From NCBI RefSeq assembly GCF_029504655.1, contig NZ_JAQFIL010000001.1, positions 2,051,001 through 2,115,000 of the forward strand: a stretch of 64,000 nt of DNA. The letters run 5' to 3'. The notes under the pieces are model-generated. The model searched no databases. It had not been told where the DNA came from and saw only the letters and a list, made by a program, of their open reading frames with translations. The translations under genes were made by a program, and so were the position numbers. Source of the stretch: Catalinimonas alkaloidigena (GTDB taxonomy: Bacteria > Bacteroidota > Bacteroidia > Cytophagales > Cyclobacteriaceae). Shown one piece after another: positions 37,901-45,139 of this stretch (within the stretch, counting starts at the first letter, position 1; each line of letters starts with the position of its first letter).

Positions 37901-38769
37901 TCCTCACTTTTATCACTGGAGGCATCAGACTCAGAGTAGCCTCCCAGGAGGTAGCCCCCGTCAGGGGTAGGCAGTATACTATGTAACTCATCATCCCCAC
38001 TGCCCCCGATGGTCTTGTCCCAGAGCACATTGCCCTCAGCGTCTATTTTGATGAGCCAGTAGTCATAGCCTCCTTTACTGTCTTCACTCTTGTCACCTGA
38101 TGCATTGGAATTAGAGTAGCCTCCTAGTAGGAAACAGCCATCAGATGTAACAATAATATTTCCAAGATTAGAATCTCCGTTTCCTAAAAATATTTTAGTC
38201 CAAATCAAACTTCCATCACTATCCAGCTTGTTTAGTCTAATAGATGAATCAGAATCACCCCCTATTAAAAAATCACCTTCAGAAGTAGTGACAATATTCG
38301 CTATTTGATAGTAATCCACATCTAAACCTCCTATCCTAGTGTCCCAAACCAGATTACCCTCCGCGTCTGCCCGGATAATCCATAATTTATAGTTGTAAAT
38401 CCCACCTAATAAAAAGCCACCATTATTAATAGCGAATAATGTTTCTAAATAATCATCTTCAATATATGATTGGTCTCTAGATGGAATTGTCCCATAAGAC
38501 TGATCCCAGACTTTGTTACCAAGTGCATCTGCTTTGATAATCCAATAATCAGTTCCTCCATAGTGAATAGCATCTTTATCCCCACTAGGACCTGAGTCAG
38601 ATGTTCCGCCTAACAAATATCCTCCATCAGCAGTAGGTACCACACTATGAAGTTCATCGGAGCCACTACCACCTAAGGTTCTATCCCATTGAAGAATAAG
38701 TTGAGCGTTTGCCGCAAAAGGACATAGAATCAGACTGAATATAATTATTGAATAAGCAGCGTATTTCAT
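34957..38769 (-). CDS. Giant double seven-repeat beta-propeller protein with T9SS sorting domain
   Basis: A 1270-residue protein. A signal peptide (MKYAAYSIIIFSLILCPFAANAQ) is followed by propeller 1 (about 24-425). Its seven W repeats begin WDRTLGGSG, WDQSYGT, WDTRIGG, WTKIFLG, WDKTIGGSG, WDKTIGGNA and WDKTIGSQG. A beta module follows (about 430-540; ending in the LPYALFGDDNGN-type motif), then propeller 2 with seven repeats (about 546-940), two more modules and the sorting domain (about 1197-1270). No catalytic motif is visible, so the likely role is binding, adhesion or scaffolding on the cell surface. It starts only 15 bp from an IS element. A 996-bp central block is nearly identical to the paralogue at 39850-43641. 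Confidence 0.85.
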   Translation of the reverse strand: MKYAAYSIIIFSLILCPFAANAQLILQWDRTLGGSGSDELHSVVPTADGGYLLGGTSDSGPSGDKDAIHYGGTDYWIIKADALGNKVWDQSYGTIPSRDQSYIEDDYLETLFAINNGGFLLGGIYNYKLWIIRADAEGNLVWDTRIGGLDVDYYQIANIVTTSEGDFLIGGDSDSSIRLNKLDSDGSLIWTKIFLGNGDSNLGNIIVTSDGCFLLGGYSNSNASGDKSEDSKGGYDYWLIKIDAEGNVLWDKTIGGSGDDELHSILPTPDGGYLLGGYSESDASSDKSEDSKGGTDFWLVKTDASGNVLWDKTIGGNAADQLYDMLPFNGDSYLLGGTSDSDTSGDKSEDSKGEMDFWAVIVDSNGNPTWDKTIGSQGTDLFQSMTQSQDGSFVLAGTSIGNASGDKSEDSRGGNDFWAVKAIGEDNTFIKQLSLIDAQSDTEIQALKDGDVINLAELSSNAFSIEAHTLPQTVDRVEFEITGPINHQQTERRLPYALFGDDNGNISGREWPTGEYTISATPFLMDKASIPTTLSFQLIQNVAIAQPDIEWDKTLGGMLDDIPAKAIPTPDGGYLIAGTSDSNRSGEKSEDSKGDTDYWVVKTDARGNKLWDKTFGGTEKEELKEAFLTEDGGSLLAGHSSSGASGNKSATQTGNWLVKIDNQGNKIWDKNIEGDPFLLISAADDGGYLLVAGYFTQVLTKINEGGEVAWSKAFEFTNYDNYFIIYPESIIPTPDGGFIMGGYIYPGEYSNQDFWLSKIDAEGNKEWDKAIRGPGGRLPHMISITVTTNGGFFLGLDEGGWDGDYPDGRYISRDYLGIKVDEFGNELWRKTYGGEDDDFLNISIATDDGGFILAGHSNSKDGDKTEAVVGKFDYWLVKINAEGNIQWNKTIGGAAYDEPRHITMTHDGGLLISGNSNSDASGDKSEDSQGGNDFWVVKLEGNRSPLSVSNITLINAEANQEIQIINEGDIINLKELPTTLLNFEAHPYPATVGSIYIELSGSMDHQQTENLAPYALFGDNPRGIYNGQELLPGQYQITATPYSDKLLGGVAGTPKTVNFTLIDNDQPLYDISLDLYDAVTDTKLFTLENGATVDLNSIANHQLTVLMNTMPEVVGSVKAVLSGPINYSHIENTAPYALFRNSGDDYFGRSFPPGAYTLSATAYEEANAQGAAWVTKVVSFFVTDDGLANNVTESNLRVFPVPTSSTLNIRIESMEGRLEIKLLDKMGNTLLQQVSEQPLHQLDLSSFPKGVYFIKITDSKDSKTLRVVKE
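36799..37794 (-). repeat. 996-bp near-identical block, copy 1
   Basis: This segment of the 34957-38769 gene matches 41677-42672 in the neighbouring paralogue at constant offset 4878, with only about half a dozen differences found by reading. Sequence on both sides diverges quickly. This pattern suggests recent gene conversion or a recent partial duplication. Confidence 0.85.
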
Positions 38770-38784
38770 GATAGATAGGGTTAA

Positions 38785-39798
38785 TTAGAGTTTATTACGG
38801 TTAGTTTTTTATGTAGCCCAGCGCTGACATCTGAGGTTGTGCAATCCACAGGCGATATACATCATCCTATCCCTTTTCTGCCATCCGTGTATTCTGACCT
38901 GATTCCTAATAATTTTTAGTCTTTTTACTCCAGCAATAGCATGCTCCACCTTAACCCTAATACTTGCAATGAGTGTATTCAGCTCTTTTTGGAAGTTGGA
39001 AAGTTCTTTTCCTTTGGGCTTCTTCTCAGGCATGTAAACTTCTACGCCTTCTGCCTTAAGGCCCAGGAAACCCAAGTCCACCCATAGACTATGCCATCGC
39101 TCGGCGATCCGATGGTCAGGAAACTTAAGTTCTGCCTGATCATACATGGATTTATCATGTACGCTACCTTCAAAAGTTTCTCCTAAGTAAATAAGCTCTC
39201 CTTCAAGGTTGGCAATCAACAGATTTTTCAAAGTATGGCACCCTTTTTTTCCGCTATAGTGATCTTTCTGAACTTGGTAATCTGGTGAACGGCCTATCCT
39301 GCGTTCCACTACATCCATAAACATAACCAATTCAACGTAGGCATAGAGGAAATTATAGAACTTATTCACTTCACGATGGGGCATTTTACCCATTTTCTTT
39401 AAAGCTTCTTCAAGTAAAAAAGATAGCTGATTTACCCATAAACTAACTTTTCCCTGACTCATAGAGAACATCACTCCATGGTATGCTTGGTTGGGATTTT
39501 CTTTCATGTAGCTAAGAATAAAAAGTAACTTATTGACCGGACCGGTCAAACTACTGTCACTTCGTTCCTGATAGCGTACCATCTTGCGACGTTGCCCTTT
39601 CATATCGTGATGACGATAATGTTCTTCAACTATTGGCGCAAAATGGTATAATAAATCCATGAATTCCTTTTGGCTTAAGCCAGTTATTGCGTTAAATTGT
39701 ATAGGGCTGTTCAGTAAGCTGTTTGTTTTTGTCATAATTAATTGACAGCGAATAGCCCTTTTTCATTCCCCTGTAAAATCAACCGTAATATTCTCTAA
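38785..39798 (-). mobile_element. IS5-family insertion sequence with 3-bp TAA target duplication
   Basis: A 1014-bp element. Terminal inverted repeats start TTAGAG, then a variable triplet, then ATTACGGTT; 20 of the first 24 positions match between the ends. It is flanked by direct TAA repeats (38782-38784 and 39799-39801), as in TNA-duplicating IS5 subgroups such as IS1031-like elements. It carries one transposase gene. Removing the element restores a spacer that matches the one at 34890-34956. It inserted 15 bp before the start codon of the 34957-38769 gene. Confidence 0.85.
38809..39735 (-). CDS. IS5-family transposase (DDE_Tnp_4-type)
   Basis: A 308-residue transposase. The N-terminal helix-turn-helix region begins LSQKEFMDLLYHF. 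The catalytic core has the first Asp in VMFMDVVERRIGRS, the typical YSGKKGCHTLKNLLI strand, the second Asp in GSVHDKSMYD or LWVDLGFLGL, and the Glu in RVKVEHAIAGVKRLKI. The reading frame is intact and near family length, so the element may still be mobile. It is transcribed in the same direction as the giant genes. Confidence 0.9.
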   Translation of the reverse strand: MTKTNSLLNSPIQFNAITGLSQKEFMDLLYHFAPIVEEHYRHHDMKGQRRKMVRYQERSDSSLTGPVNKLLFILSYMKENPNQAYHGVMFSMSQGKVSLWVNQLSFLLEEALKKMGKMPHREVNKFYNFLYAYVELVMFMDVVERRIGRSPDYQVQKDHYSGKKGCHTLKNLLIANLEGELIYLGETFEGSVHDKSMYDQAELKFPDHRIAERWHSLWVDLGFLGLKAEGVEVYMPEKKPKGKELSNFQKELNTLIASIRVKVEHAIAGVKRLKIIRNQVRIHGWQKRDRMMYIACGLHNLRCQRWAT

Positions 39799-39849
39799 TA
39801 AATAAATGTGGTTTGCTATGTGATACTCATCCATATGAAAACATATAAT

Positions 39850-42800
39850 CTATTCTTTGACGACTCTTAAGATTTGTGTACGCTTACTATCGGTGACTTT
39901 TATAAAGTACACCCCTTTAGGGAAGCTGCTCAAATCCAACTGCTGAAATGGCTGCTCAGACAGTTGCTGAAGCAGGGTATTACCTAGCTTATCCAGCAGC
40001 TTGATTTCCGATCTACCCTCCATGGATTCAATCCTGATGTTGAGCGTAGAGGAAGCAGGTACAGGAAAGACCCTCAAATTGCTTTCAGTCACATTATTGG
40101 CAAGCCCATCATCAGTGACAAAGAAACTGACGGTTTTGGTGACCCATGCTGCTCCCTGGGCATTGGCTTCTTCATAAGCAGTGGCAGAAAGAGTATAAGC
40201 CCCGGGAGGAAAGTTTCTGCCGAAATAGTCGTTCCCCCTATTTCTGAAGAGGGCGTAGGGGATGGTATTCTCAATGTGTGAATAGTTGATAGGTCCACTC
40301 AGTACCGCTTTCACACTACCCACCACTTCAGGCATGGTGTTGATGAGCACCGTAAGCTGGTGATTGTCAATGCTCTTAAGCTCAACCACAGCACCATTCT
40401 CCAGGGTAAATAGCCTGGTATCGGTAACCGCGTCATAGAGGTCTAAGCTGATATCGTAAAGAGGCTGGTCACTGTCAATGAGGGTAAAGCTGACCGTTTT
40501 GGGCGTACCTTCAACCCCACCCAGAAATTTATCAGCATAGGGGGTAGCTATGATCTGGTACTGACCGGCCAGCAGTCCCTGCCCATTATAGTTTCCCCTG
40601 GGGTTATCACCAAATAGGGCATAAGGGGCAATGTTTTCGGTTTGTTCGTGAGTAACCGAGCCTGATAAAGACAATTTCACACTACCGACAGTGGCAGGGT
40701 AGGTGTGGGCTTCAATATTGAAGAGGGTGGTAGTAGGTAAGTCACTGAGGTTAATGATATCTCCCTCTTTGAGGATCTGGATTTCCTGATTGGTTTCAGC
40801 ATTGATGAGGGTGATGTTGCTGACAGAGAGGGGAGGGCGGTTACCTTCCAGCTTAACGACCCAGAAGTCATCGCCACCCCGGCTGTCTTCGGACTTATCT
40901 CCGGAGGCATCAGAGTTAGAGACTCCTGAGATAAGCAAGCCACCATCCCGGGTCATGGTGATATGATAAGGTTCATCATGGTCAGTTCCTCCGATGGTCT
41001 TGTCCCACAGAATGTTACCCTCAGCATCAATCTTGAGCAGCCAGTAATCGTTTGCACCTGCACTAGGCTCAGTTTTATCACCATCAGCGGAGCCGGAATG
41101 TCCTGCCAGTATAAATCCACCGTCATCAGTGGCAATAGTATTGGCCAAATTATCAGGTCCTCTACCTCCATACTCTTTTCTCCAAAGTTCATTGCCCAAC
41201 TCATCTGTTTTTATGACAAAATAATCTGCCAAGGGTTTTACTGGAAAATCGTAACCATAAAAATACTCTTCAGCTCCAAGTAAGTACTCACCATCTTTGG
41301 AGATATTTATGCTGATCTTACCATAATCCCAGCTTCCGACACTATACACTTTACTCCATGCTTTGTTTCCATCAGCATCCATCTTTGCCAGCCATAAGTC
41401 ATCAGGGAAATTAGTAACAAAACCTCCCAGGGCGAAACCTCCGTCTGGAGTAAGAATGATACTTTCTAAACCCATATGGATAAATGAGTTGAATTCTGGA
41501 AACTCCAGCGCTTTGCTCCAGAGCACATCACCATCCTTATCAATTTTGGTGAGCTCATATGTAAAATAGCCAGCGACAAGTAAATACCCTCCATCGTTAG
41601 CAGTGCTGATGAGCAGGAAGGGATCACCTTCAATGTTTTTATCCCAGATTTTATTTCCCTGACTGTCTATTTCGATCAGCCAGTTACCAGTTTGCGTAGC
41701 TGATTTATTTCCTGAAGCGCCTGAGGAAGAATGTCCGGCAAGCAGGGAGCCACCATCTTCAGTGAGGAAAGCTTCCTTGAGTTCTTCTTTTTCAGTACCC
41801 CCAAAAGTTTTATCCCACAGCTTATTACCCCGGGCATCGGTTTTGACAACCCAGTAATCTGTATCTCCTTTGCTGTCCTCACTTTTCTCCCCTGAGCGAT
41901 TAGAGTCAGAAGTACCCGCGATCAGATAGCCCCCATCGGGCGTAGGAATAGCCTTTGCAGGAATATCATCCAGCATTCCACCCAGCGTTTTATCCCATTC
42001 AATATCAGGCTGGGCGATAGCAACATTCTGAATGAGTTGGAAAGAAAGAGTGGTAGGAATACTGGCTTTATCCATGAGGAAGGGCGTAGCGCTAATGGTA
42101 TATTCACCTGTGGGCCATTCCCTTCCGCTGATGTTGCCATTGTCATCCCCGAAGAGGGCATAGGGTAATCTTCGTTCGGTCTGCTGATGGTTGATAGGGC
42201 CAGTGATTTCAAACTCAACCCTGTCCACGGTTTGAGGCAGGGTGTGGGCTTCTATACTGAATGCATTACTACTAAGCTCTGCCAGGTTGATGACATCACC
42301 ATCTTTCAGGGCTTGAATTTCAGTATCGGACTGGGCGTCTATCAAACTCAGTTGTTTAATGAAGGTATTATCCTCACCGATGGCTTTGACTGCCCAAAAG
42401 TCATTACCCCCCCGGCTATCCTCACTTTTGTCCCCTGAAGCATTGCCTATAGAAGTACCTGCCAGGACAAAGCTACCGTCCTGACTTTGGGTCATACTCT
42501 GGAAGAGGTCAGTACCCTGACTGCCGATGGTCTTGTCCCATGTGGGATTACCGTTACTATCCACAATAACTGCCCAGAAGTCCATCTCTCCTTTGCTGTC
42601 CTCACTTTTATCCCCGGAAGTATCAGAGTCAGAAGTGCCACCTAGCAGGTAGCTATCCCCATTGAAAGGCAGTATTTCGTAGAGCTGATCAGTAGCACTC
42701 CCTCCAATGGTCTTGTCCCAGAGGACATTGCCACTGGCATCGGTTTTTACGAGCCAGAAGTCAGTCCCTCCTTTGCTGTCTTCAGATTTATCACTGGAGG

Positions 42801-43641
42801 CATCAGAGTTGGAGTATCCTCCCAGGAGGTAACCACCATCAGGAGTAGATAAGATACTATGCAGTTCATCATCCTCATTGCCACCGATGGTCTTGTCCCA
42901 GAGCACATTGCCCTCAGCGTCTGTTTTGATGAGCCAGTAGTCATAGCCCCCCTTGCTGTCTTCACTCTTATCGCCTGAGGCATCAGCGCTAGATGATAAA
43001 GCAACCAAAAAACCACCATCATCAGTTTGCAGCGCGCTACTCATTTTATTACTACGTAAACCAGCAATTGATTTAGTCCATATAGCATTACCTTCACTAT
43101 CTATTTTGTATACAACTGCTCCATATTCATGACTTTCTGCAAACGCTACGAAGCTACCATCTGATAATGCAATGACTTTGTCCAATCTCTCACCATAAAA
43201 ACCTGATTCCCATAAGGTATTTCCAGCTTCATCTGTTCTAATAATCTTTAAGCTATATTGGCTAAAGCCTCCAAATAAGAAGCCTCCATCATCCAGGGCT
43301 ATTGCTGTATGCAAAAAATCCGAGTCACTATCCCTGTAATCGGCAGGAATATGACCATATGACTGATCCCATAGCTTATTGCCGAACGCATCAACTTTGA
43401 CAATCCAGTAATCAGGCCCTCCGAGGTTTACCGCATCTTTATCACCACTGGGGCTGGAATAAGAGGTGCCCGCCAATAAATAACCTCCATCAGAAGTGGA
43501 TACAACACTACTCAGTTCGTCGGTGCTACCCCCTCCTAAGGTTCTATCCCATTGAAGAATAAGTTGGGCGTTTGTAGTGAAAGGACTTAGAATCAGCATA
43601 AGACTGAATAAAACTATTGTGGCGTAGACATAATTTTTCAT
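39850..43641 (-). CDS. Giant double seven-repeat beta-propeller protein with T9SS sorting domain (paralogue)
   Basis: 1263 residues with the same plan as its neighbour. A signal peptide (LILSPFTTNAQ) precedes propeller 1 with seven repeats (WDRTLGGGS, WDQSYGHIP, WESGFYG, WTKSIAG, WDKTIGGNE, WDKTIGGSA, WDKTIGSQG). A beta module, propeller 2 with seven repeats (WDKTLGGM to WDKTIGGTD), two modules and a sorting domain (VFPVPASSTLNI) follow. Repeats 3-4 of the first propeller and 3-5 of the second differ from the neighbouring paralogue, while a 996-bp middle block is almost identical. It is the first of four same-strand genes, with the promoter presumably in the 148-bp spacer upstream. Function unknown; a surface binding role is inferred. 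Confidence 0.85.
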   Translation of the reverse strand: MKNYVYATIVLFSLMLILSPFTTNAQLILQWDRTLGGGSTDELSSVVSTSDGGYLLAGTSYSSPSGDKDAVNLGGPDYWIVKVDAFGNKLWDQSYGHIPADYRDSDSDFLHTAIALDDGGFLFGGFSQYSLKIIRTDEAGNTLWESGFYGERLDKVIALSDGSFVAFAESHEYGAVVYKIDSEGNAIWTKSIAGLRSNKMSSALQTDDGGFLVALSSSADASGDKSEDSKGGYDYWLIKTDAEGNVLWDKTIGGNEDDELHSILSTPDGGYLLGGYSNSDASSDKSEDSKGGTDFWLVKTDASGNVLWDKTIGGSATDQLYEILPFNGDSYLLGGTSDSDTSGDKSEDSKGEMDFWAVIVDSNGNPTWDKTIGSQGTDLFQSMTQSQDGSFVLAGTSIGNASGDKSEDSRGGNDFWAVKAIGEDNTFIKQLSLIDAQSDTEIQALKDGDVINLAELSSNAFSIEAHTLPQTVDRVEFEITGPINHQQTERRLPYALFGDDNGNISGREWPTGEYTISATPFLMDKASIPTTLSFQLIQNVAIAQPDIEWDKTLGGMLDDIPAKAIPTPDGGYLIAGTSDSNRSGEKSEDSKGDTDYWVVKTDARGNKLWDKTFGGTEKEELKEAFLTEDGGSLLAGHSSSGASGNKSATQTGNWLIEIDSQGNKIWDKNIEGDPFLLISTANDGGYLLVAGYFTYELTKIDKDGDVLWSKALEFPEFNSFIHMGLESIILTPDGGFALGGFVTNFPDDLWLAKMDADGNKAWSKVYSVGSWDYGKISINISKDGEYLLGAEEYFYGYDFPVKPLADYFVIKTDELGNELWRKEYGGRGPDNLANTIATDDGGFILAGHSGSADGDKTEPSAGANDYWLLKIDAEGNILWDKTIGGTDHDEPYHITMTRDGGLLISGVSNSDASGDKSEDSRGGDDFWVVKLEGNRPPLSVSNITLINAETNQEIQILKEGDIINLSDLPTTTLFNIEAHTYPATVGSVKLSLSGSVTHEQTENIAPYALFGDNPRGNYNGQGLLAGQYQIIATPYADKFLGGVEGTPKTVSFTLIDSDQPLYDISLDLYDAVTDTRLFTLENGAVVELKSIDNHQLTVLINTMPEVVGSVKAVLSGPINYSHIENTIPYALFRNRGNDYFGRNFPPGAYTLSATAYEEANAQGAAWVTKTVSFFVTDDGLANNVTESNLRVFPVPASSTLNIRIESMEGRSEIKLLDKLGNTLLQQLSEQPFQQLDLSSFPKGVYFIKVTDSKRTQILRVVKE
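41677..42672 (-). repeat. 996-bp near-identical block, copy 2
   Basis: Partner of 36799-37794 (offset 4878). It covers the end of propeller 1, the inter-propeller module and the first repeats of propeller 2. Confidence 0.85.
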
Positions 43642-43728
43642 GAAAGGTGGGTGTTTAAATGAAAAGGTGAAAGTAATAGGGTGAGCATTACTGGTTCATC
43701 TTTTCAGGTATGGGTTGATAGTAAACAA

Positions 43729-43780
43729 TTAGCAGGCATAGCCTGAAGATAACGAACTCCAGGGGAGCTAAGCCTGCTAA
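43729..43780. terminator. long inverted repeat between Hsp20 and propeller genes
   Basis: TTAGCAGGC-a-TAGC (43729-43742) pairs with GCTA-a-GCCTGCTAA (43767-43780), with an inner CCTG/CAGG pair. It lies directly after the Hsp20 stop codon on the minus strand and probably ends that transcript. The trailing T-run is short. Confidence 0.55.
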
Positions 43781-43789
43781 ACACTTTGT

Positions 43790-44224
43790 TTATTGTATGC
43801 TAATCTCTTTTTTAGGGGCCTTCTTGACTTCTTCTTTTTTAGGAATGTTTAGTTTGAGAAGTCCATCTTCGTACCTGGCTTGAATATCCTCAGCTTTTAC
43901 GGTTTCAGGCAAGGAAAAAGAACGGGAGAAAGCGCGGTAGTTATACTCTCTTCTGCGATAATGCTTTTTATCTTCATTACTTTCATCCTCTTTTTCCGTA
44001 CTCACCGTGAGCACACCATTTTCAACATTGATATGAAAATCTTTTTTGCTCATACCGGGGACAGCCATTTCAATCATAAAAGCATCCTGTTTTTCCTTGA
44101 TATTGGTAGCTGGAACGCGGGAAAGCCACCGGCTATCAGCATCAAACCAATCGTCATCAAAGAAACTGGAAAACAGTGCGGGAAAATCGCTCATGATTCT
44201 TTTAGGTTTTGTGAGCAGTTTCAT
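43790..44224 (-). CDS. Hsp20/alpha-crystallin small heat-shock protein
   Basis: A 144-residue small heat-shock chaperone with the alpha-crystallin domain at about 40-135 (FMIEMAVPGMSKKDFHINVE, YNYRAFSRSFSLPETV, ARYEDGLLKLNIPKKE). The A-x-x-x-x-G-[LV]-L signature is present as ARYEDGLLKL. The start at 44224 (MKLLTKPKRI) is used; an ATG at 44194 (MSDFPALFSSF) is possible. It holds unfolding proteins in the cytoplasm. An exact palindromic operator candidate lies 90 bp upstream, linking it with the stress genes that follow. Confidence 0.95.
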   Translation of the reverse strand: MKLLTKPKRIMSDFPALFSSFFDDDWFDADSRWLSRVPATNIKEKQDAFMIEMAVPGMSKKDFHINVENGVLTVSTEKEDESNEDKKHYRRREYNYRAFSRSFSLPETVKAEDIQARYEDGLLKLNIPKKEEVKKAPKKEISIQ

Positions 44225-44313
44225 GACTTTGTGATTATTTGTGAAACAAAAAATATATACCGAAAATACTAATGTTTACCACTCATTTCAATGATTTAGG
44301 TTAGGCTGTAAGG

Positions 44314-44325
44314 TGATTTATGTCA
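44314..44325. promoter_or_regulatory. Crp/Fnr-type operator candidate TGAT-TTAT-GTCA
   Basis: Exact TGAY-N4-RTCA match centred about 95 bp upstream of the Hsp20 start codon (minus strand). It lies in the 221-bp spacer between the Hsp20 and PNPOx genes. Confidence 0.55.
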
Positions 44326-44445
44326 TTGATAATGATAAAAAAATCATGAGGTTTATGAATAAGCGAAGGATCAGAATGAAAAACTCACTATGCTTTTCTA
44401 GCTGACAAAAAGTCTCATATCGAGAAGCAGGGCTGTATTATCAGC

Positions 44446-44898
44446 TTATTCACTTTTTTCAAACCTTCCGCTTTTCTCATGAATGCGGATACGGAAGATT
44501 ACTTCTGAACTTTGAGCTTTGGTAGCTAATTTTTTGGTCTGAATGTCCCAGAGAAACAGGCTGTATACACTAATCTGGTAAGGGGAAAGGCGGTTTTTTA
44601 GTATAAGCATTCCTTCTTCGGCCTCTTCTCCATTAAGTTCTTCAAATTCGCCCTGTACAATTACACTTCTCCAGTTTGCCATATTATCAATCTCATCAAC
44701 TTCAAAGCATATATTGGGGTTTCTGCGCATAATATCTACTTTGGCACCTTCCCGGGTATGGCTGTATATGTAGCCTTGATAAAAGGCATAGGCTATGGGT
44801 ACAACATAGGGCTGGTCGGCTGCACAGCAACCCAGTTTACCCGATAAATTAGTGGTAAGTAGCGTGTCTATCTGATGGTCTGTAAGCTGTCCTGTCAT
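44446..44898 (-). CDS. Pyridoxamine-5'-phosphate-oxidase-like flavin-binding protein (Nim-type split barrel)
   Basis: A 150-residue split-barrel protein of the PNPOx-like/NimA group. The sequence LLTTNLSGKLGCCAADQPYVVPIAYAF is the typical start. It continues YIYSHTREGAKVDIMRRNPNICFEVDEI and WRSVIVQGEFEEL. Members bind FMN, F420 or heme, and some reduce nitroimidazoles. Genes of this type recur in low-oxygen regulons (for example among DosR targets). It is cytoplasmic, with no signal peptide. An exact operator candidate (44971-44982) lies 73 bp upstream, with an AT-rich TAGATTTT element about 55-60 bp downstream of it. Confidence 0.85.
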   Translation of the reverse strand: MTGQLTDHQIDTLLTTNLSGKLGCCAADQPYVVPIAYAFYQGYIYSHTREGAKVDIMRRNPNICFEVDEIDNMANWRSVIVQGEFEELNGEEAEEGMLILKNRLSPYQISVYSLFLWDIQTKKLATKAQSSEVIFRIRIHEKSGRFEKSE

Positions 44899-44970
44899 AG
44901 GAGAAGTACTTATATTAAAATCTATAGAGTATTAGTATGTGAATATGAAGTTTGTCAGCTAAGGATACAA

Positions 44971-44982
44971 TGACTTATATCA
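44971..44982. promoter_or_regulatory. Crp/Fnr-type operator candidate TGAC-TTAT-ATCA
   Basis: Exact TGAY-N4-RTCA match, identical over 13 bases (TGACTTATATCAT) to the copy at 52282. Its centre is about 79 bp from the PNPOx-like start codon. A possible Bacteroidota -7 element (TAGATTTT, minus strand 44917-44924) would place the site near -63. Confidence 0.6.
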
Positions 44983-45139
44983 TAATATTAAAATGCCTGA
45001 TAAATATATTCTTATAAAAACACTATTGTCAAAATTACGCAAAGTGCTTATAAAAGATAGAAGGTGCTGTGAACAACATCCAGTCAACCAATAGGATAAA
45101 CCCTTATAAAAATATTGTGTCAACTTAACCCTTTAAAAC

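Noticed and set aside
25144..43641. The regular ~180-bp repeats as a CRISPR-like or minisatellite array
   Set aside because: The repeats are in frame, diverged at the DNA level and conserved in protein sequence. There are no constant repeats with unique spacers.
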